Assembly: GCA_038503065.1 (NCBI GenBank)
Contig: JBCAMK010000015.1
Span: 1,054,001 to 1,118,000 of the forward strand
Origin: Paragyromitra xinjiangensis
Taxonomy: Eukaryota; Ascomycota; Pezizomycetes; Pezizales; Discinaceae
Direction of reading: 5' to 3'
DNA length: 64,000 bases
Shown here: in pieces, positions 59,214 through 64,000 of the stretch
Layout of the letters: the number at the start of each line of letters is the position of its first letter
How positions within the stretch are numbered: position 1 is the stretch's first letter
Notes under the pieces: generated by a model
What the model was told of the DNA's origin: nothing
Seen by the model: the letters and a program-made list of their open reading frames with translations, nothing else
Database searches by the model: none
Program-made: the position numbers and the translations under genes

Positions 59214-60289
59214 ATGTCGGGTAGTAATGAAAAGGACAAGTTCAAGTACCGCGTAGAGATCCAGCAGGTGCGTAGTCCCCATCGTTGCCAGACTTCTCAC
59301 GTGCAAATACGCTAACAATGTAATAGATGATGTTCGTCTCTGGGGAAACTGGCGAACCCAATGCTGAAACAACTGGCATAATTGAGGAAATTGTGCGCGG
59401 CCAAGTAATTGAGATGGTCCGTCCGTCTACTGTTATAGCCCTTTGCCGAGTTTATCCAGTTAACAGCTGTTAACAGCTTCTCCAATGCACAAACCAAGCT
59501 GCTCGCCGCGGCTCCCGTTCGATCTCAACCGACGATCTCATATTCCTCATTCGCCACGACAAAGCTAAGGTTTCTCGCCTTCGCACTTACCTGTCTTGGA
59601 AAGATGTGCGTAAAACAGCCAAGGAACAAGACCCAAACGGTGGTGCTGGCGCACCAGACCCCGCAGATCTCCTCGATGATGCTGCAGCTGGAATCGCTGG
59701 CGGTGGAGGACCAATGCAGATGAAGCAACGAAAAGCTAAGATCGGTCTCCCTTGGGAAGTCGCTAGTTATTTCTCTGAGCAGGTGCCTGAGCGAGAGGAG
59801 GACGAGGATGAGGATGAAGTGGAGGCGAATTATGCGACCTTGGAACGTCTGAAGAATGCCGACGAACGTACCAGGGGAATGACAAGAGATGAATATGTCC
59901 ATTGGTCCGAGTGCCGCCAAGCATCCTTCACGTTCCGTAAAGGCAAGCGGTTTAGGGAATGGGCTGGCTTTGGTACCGTCACAGAGGCCAAGCCAAACGA
60001 CGATATTGTTGATATCTTGGGGTTTCTAACGTTCGAAATCGTCCAGACACTGACTGAGGAGGCGTTGAAAGTTAAGGAAGCGGAAGATCAAGTTCTCATG
60101 CAGAGTCGCGAAAAGAGCAGGAAGCGTAAGAGGGAGAAGTTTTTGTTTCATGCCGAAGAAGGAAGAACTGCCATTGAGGCTAGGCATGTTGAAGAGGCAT
60201 TTAGGAGATTGCAGACCCCAAGGCCAAAAATGAAGGCAATGAGAAACTTTTCTGGGGGAGTTGTTAAATCTAGGTTAACACTAGTATAG
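59214..60289 (+). CDS. SPT3: SAGA complex subunit SPT3
   Basis: SPT3 is the histone-fold subunit of the SAGA coactivator that delivers TBP to promoters. Exons 59214-59267, 59327-59416 and 59477-60289 give 318 residues in frame. The N-terminal histone fold reads [80 protein letters not shown]. The C-terminal second fold (TFIID-18/TAF11-like half) includes [20 protein letters not shown] and [20 protein letters not shown]. An acidic linker ([10 protein letters not shown]) separates them. The second intron has a GTCCGT donor. Confidence 0.95.
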
Positions 60290-61035
60290 GCTTTTTGTAT
60301 GGATGGTTCTCTTTTCTTTGTCTTTTTATATCAGTCGGAGTTCCGGATTGCGAACTCTCTTTTGCCGGGATGGCAAGTTTTGTACGATATCCATGTCTCT
60401 CAATTACTATTTAAACATTGTAAAGAGACATAGTAAGAATCTAGTTTTCCAAGGCATAAATTCCGGATCGATTATATGGTTTAGTTATTCCAAATAGCCC
60501 AGTACTTACCGACCCCTGATATGCAGTGGTTGGAAACAGCCCCTTTGCTCAGAGACACCTATACAATACGCGCCTCCCCCTCCAGACCCCATAAGAAACC
60601 CCATCTAATCTCCATCTCCTCTTGCTTCGTGCTCCCTAGCATATAGGCTCTAAACCCTCGCCGCTCCCTTATCCCACACCCGGATTTACCGCCCAACCAA
60701 TTGCTGTTCCACAACTTCTGAGCGGTTACCAATGATAGTTGTCTCAGCTCACGTCTATCAAATCCTTTAAGCCTCGGCCTTCCATAAAACAACCCCTGGA
60801 AGCAACAGTATTGAAGGGAGCGAATGTGAGCGGAGGAACCTTGTACCGACAGAAGAATAGTATCGACAGGAACGGGATAGCCATTAAAGGTGCCCGATAC
60901 GCGAGAATGATTATAATAAGAGAATGGATAGTGGAAACAAGGGAATAAATAGAGGCAGGATCCCACCGAGTAGTTAGTTTCTTATTCAGAATAAACATCA
61001 CCTCCTTCCTCATAACTTTAAACAGATCAAACACT
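60290..61035. other. Spacer between SPT3 and the Cys-x2-Cys orphan
   Basis: Minus-strand open frames (60559-60966, 60744-61058) exist, but their residues resemble no family and they overlap each other. Treated as non-coding. Confidence 0.45.
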
Positions 61036-61711
61036 ATGGACGAAGGATATATTTGCATCCGTTGTGACTATTTTTACCCTGCTGATAATTTTAGCTATAT
61101 CGCGCCTGGGGTTCGCCAACGGCTCTGTCGGTCCTGCCTCAGACTCGAGAAGCAGAATGCACCAAGGGTATTTGCGATATCTAGGAAAGGGACTAAGACT
61201 AAGTTGATCGGACCATACTAACTTCGTGCATCAGGGGTTCGTTGCCACATGTGACAATACTGTTGCTCAAGCCTCAGCTCATGTGTTCGACGGAGCGAGT
61301 GAATTGGGGAGTCTCAGCCAGCACCTTGGAAATAATCAAATCACCCCCTGGGGTGAAGATACAACTGAAGGGATAACCCTAACTCCTTATCTTTATTTTA
61401 AGGTCATCTTTGAACCCGGTCCCACTAATCCCGTCCGGGGTGTCGTAAAATTCGGCGCTGCCTATCCCCCATCTCTTCAATTATTTATCACAATGATACA
61501 GACCCAGCACGGGGAGCTGCGGGAGCAAGACATCACAGGCATCTACGTGGACATGGGAGGTAAATGGGCGGTGGTTTCTGAGGGCATGAAAGGAGGTGCA
61601 GCTTGGAATACAGCTGTGAAAGACTTACTTAATAAAGCTGGCCGGGTACGAGTTTTCGTGAGGACTCCCCAGAAGGTATACAATTCGTTTATTAAGGGAT
61701 GTTTCGATTAA
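61036..61711 (+). CDS. Orphan protein with Cys-x2-Cys pairs (202 residues)
   Basis: Not recognised as a named family. Two open frames join through an intron at 61168-61234 (donor GTATTT, branch ATACTAAC, acceptor TGCATCAG) to give 202 residues. The first exon holds MDEGYICIRCDYFYPADNFS and QRLCRSCLRLEKQ, a C-x2-C...C-x2-C layout typical of a small zinc-binding module. The second part is mixed alpha/beta in composition (TLTPYLYFKVIFEPGPTNPV, REQDITGIYVDMGGKWAVVS, AGRVRVFVRTPQKVYNSFIK), with no signal peptide or membrane span. The clean splice and well-formed Cys pairs argue for a real gene. Confidence 0.6.
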
Positions 61712-62713
61712 GATGTTCTGGGCCTTTGTATAGCCTCGTGTACATGCACCGTATGGTTTTTAGAATTAATCCTGACATTTTTACCGAGACTATCGTCTCT
61801 AGCACTCAAAAGATATGCGCTACTGAGCCATTCAGGGTTTTTTCGGCGGGCGTCATCATATATTATCACTCGGTGTATTTCCGAATTATATTAACAAGTT
61901 AGGCGAGCGCTGAAATCTTACACCCCACTTTCGAAAGAGCCTGTATCAAAAAGATTGCTCTATTATAAGCTAGCCTACGTTTGCATCTCTCATTTCATAA
62001 TTTGCATTATCCAACATAAAATACGCTTTTCCATTGAATATTTCAGTGCCGGTGCGGTGGCCGAGTGGAGAACGGGGTCTGTTATGGACCCACTCTTAGT
62101 AAAGCCAGTCATCGTAACGGTGGTGCAATGGGGCTCAAGCACCCTAAAGGGGGACGTAATTGTTTACGGGAGTGCTGTCTTTGAATCACGATCCGGAAAC
62201 GGGGAGTATGCAGTCGGGTTATCAGCGCATTAGCAACGCTGATTCTTTTTTAATTCCTTTTATTTCGTCTGTTAGTTATGACATTCATGCCTCTGCTGTG
62301 TTCTAGGTGATGAGATATATGTAACCACATGTGCGCCCTTTTTTGACTTTCTATGTAACAGCCCCCCCATAACCTACTAACAACACCCCTCTACACCCAT
62401 GAGCGCTAACCACATATGTACTAGATTTAAGATATACTACTATCTATCCCACATATATTAGCCGACCAGAACTGGCAAGTTAATTCCAGCACAGTATGCT
62501 GTGAAGAGGAGTTCTTTCTCACGATCTCCTTGCAATGTCCAGCAATAAAATAAGAAATATAAACTGGAACTCGTTCAAACTACGCCAGGCATGCATCTTT
62601 CAAATTAAAAGAGTCTAGGGCTAAAGAAACAAGCAACCATATAACATGTCCGCTCCCAACCTCGCGTACAATAAAAACCCCCATCTCCCCGACACCAAGC
62701 AAGCAAGAAATAA
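61712..62713. other. Convergent spacer with a weak tRNA-like stretch
   Basis: No protein gene seen. At about 62053-62150 a class-II tRNA-like D-arm (GGTGGCCGAGTGG) is followed by a 5-bp stem with a 7-base loop (GGGTC-TGTTATG-GACCC), but position 33 is G and the T-arm pairs poorly. Confidence 0.45.
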
Positions 62714-63992
62714 TTAGAAAACCCCTTTCAGTATCTGCCACACTACTAAGCCCCCGATCGCGCCCCAAGGCTTCAAAACCTCAACCCCAACAAACCCCTG
62801 CCAAGCAATATACACCAATGTTCCTCTAATTATTATATCACAAAGTCTCAGTAGCATCCCGTCACCCAAACCGATTGTTTCTGTCAGCATTGCCTGTATG
62901 ATACACTCTCTATATGCTATCGGATTCATATCAGGTAAAAGCAAGATACGACGATCAATCAACGAAGGGGAATCGGAACGTGGAGTCAAGGGCCCAGCCC
63001 GTTCTCCGAACTTTCCGATGTGCTCGGCAGTTTTTGCAGTGATTTTTTGACGTGAGGAGAACCATCTTCTCATTCCGCTAATGAGACGCCAGGTCAACTT
63101 CTTGTCAAAACATTCTTGGTTGCTGCTCTCTGCAACATTCTCCTTCTCTATACTATCTAGTAGTGATATCGCCAATTCAAGGTTCGAGACCTCGACACTT
63201 CTTTTTTCTTCCGGTTTGGAGAGCATTTCCAAGATCAGCGTTTGCTGCATGGATTGACTAAGCACCCAGGAAACGTAGAAACAGGGGCTAAAAACGGTGA
63301 TATCAACTTCCATGGCTGTAGCCAAGGTAGCACTTTCAGAAGTTGACGTTGACTGGAATGTCTCCTTCTGAGGTGGGCCCCCGATACCAGCTGAGCTATA
63401 GTGTACCATGATTGGATGAGGATAATCTTTAACCCTGCTCTGGAGGTATTTTCTGAAGTATCTCTCCAGCTGTCTTTCCGACGGTAATGTCAGCAAGAAA
63501 GATTCTTGGAGGTGGGGGTAGATAGCCTCACAATTCAAGTGTAGTAGCATTCCGGCTGATGCTCGTTCCCTTTACCTCAGGTCTAAAATACACCTTCAAT
63601 TTCTTCACCCCAAACAACTTTGACGCCTGCCAGACTATCCTTGGGAATGTGATTAACCCACTCCAGCCGTACTTCGCTACAAACAGAAACGACCCCATGA
63701 TTGACGTTGATAAATCAGATATGAATATCGGAGGTGCAACGGAGCGAACTGCTGCGATGAGTTTCTTGTTGTCGGTGTCGTCATATAATGTGGTGATTGT
63801 GTTTATCAAGTTCTTTGAATCTTCGTGTGATGACAGTGGATCATGGGTGAGAATGTGGTATTTTCCTGTGCGATCGTTGAATGGAGAGACGTGGAACGTC
63901 TTGGGGAAGCTGTTCGAGATAGAGACTGGTTTTCCTTCTGAGAGGGGGGTGGTGGAGTCTGGAAGGGGTCTGGAAGGACGAAGGATGTACAT
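62714..63992 (-). CDS. DUF1365 protein (5' end cut by window edge)
   Basis: Fungal member of the DUF1365 family, whose bacterial members lie beside cyclopropane-fatty-acid synthase genes; the fungal function is unknown. The visible part is 406 residues over two exons, 63992-63532 and 63473-62714, joined by a 58-base intron (GTGAGG to AAAG, branch TTGCTGAC) that restores the frame. Signature sequence: FPKTFHVSPFNDRTGKYHIL, GWSGLITFPRIVWQASKLFG, KVYFRPEVKGTSISRNAT, QLERYFRKYLQSRVKDYPHP, VHYSSAGIGG. The C-terminus has hydrophobic stretches (TLVYIAWQGFVGVEVL, GAIGGLVVWQILKGVF), so it may be a membrane protein. The family N-terminus is missing and the frame is open to the window end, so 63992 need not be the true start. 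Confidence 0.82.
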
Positions 63993-64000
63993 GTGACGTT

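Noticed and set aside
60559..61058. Minus-strand open frames of 135 and 104 codons between SPT3 and the orphan
   Set aside because: They overlap each other, lack similarity to known proteins and run across likely 3' UTR and promoter.

Overview
The window is nuclear DNA of a filamentous ascomycete (Pezizomycotina). The evidence is short GT-AG introns of about 50-110 bases with CTAAC/CTGAC-like branch sites, compact gene spacing on both strands, and single-copy eukaryotic housekeeping genes that read as fungal orthologues. Class or genus cannot be fixed from the sequence; an early-diverging lineage such as Pezizomycetes is only a guess. I rebuilt 26 gene models by joining exons by eye; most keep the reading frame exactly across every intron.

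Layout. 1-13.5 kb: TTI1 (cut by the left edge, minus), RPL4 (minus), ERG25 (plus) and YPP1/TTC7-like (plus). 13.5-26.3 kb: a gene-poor, repeat-rich island with two copies of a short inverted-repeat transposable element, further inverted-repeat sequences, an Hsp70-like gene with one damaged splice donor, and an orphan 483-residue gene. 26.3-36 kb: CIA30, ADE1, a three-RRM RNA-binding protein, proteasome beta-6 (PRE7) and an SAP30BP/HCNGP-like gene. 36-39.3 kb: a repeat-bearing gap and an F-box/ankyrin gene. 39.7-48.6 kb: RPL10A (uL1), mitoribosomal mS26 (PET123), ATP7, a C3HC zinc-finger protein (ZC3HC1/Rsm1-like), ARPC4, SYF2 and a small coiled-coil orphan. 50.6-60.3 kb: PRP3, SLY1, proteasome beta-1 (PRE3), a C2H2 protein and SPT3. 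60.3-64 kb: a second orphan (Cys-x2-Cys protein) and a DUF1365 protein cut by the right edge.

Themes. Several genes sit head to head over short spacers (PRE7/SAP30BP-like, mS26/ATP7, SLY1/PRE3), which suggests shared promoters. Functionally they cover protein synthesis and turnover (RPL4, RPL10A, PRE7, PRE3), mitochondria (mS26, ATP7, CIA30), splicing (PRP3, SYF2, possibly the SAP30BP-like protein), membrane traffic and phosphoinositide signalling (SLY1, YPP1), sterol and purine synthesis (ERG25, ADE1), and transcription and PIKK assembly (SPT3, TTI1). I found no biosynthetic cluster, CRISPR array, rRNA or confident tRNA. The least explained parts are the 13.5-26.3 kb island and the two orphan genes.
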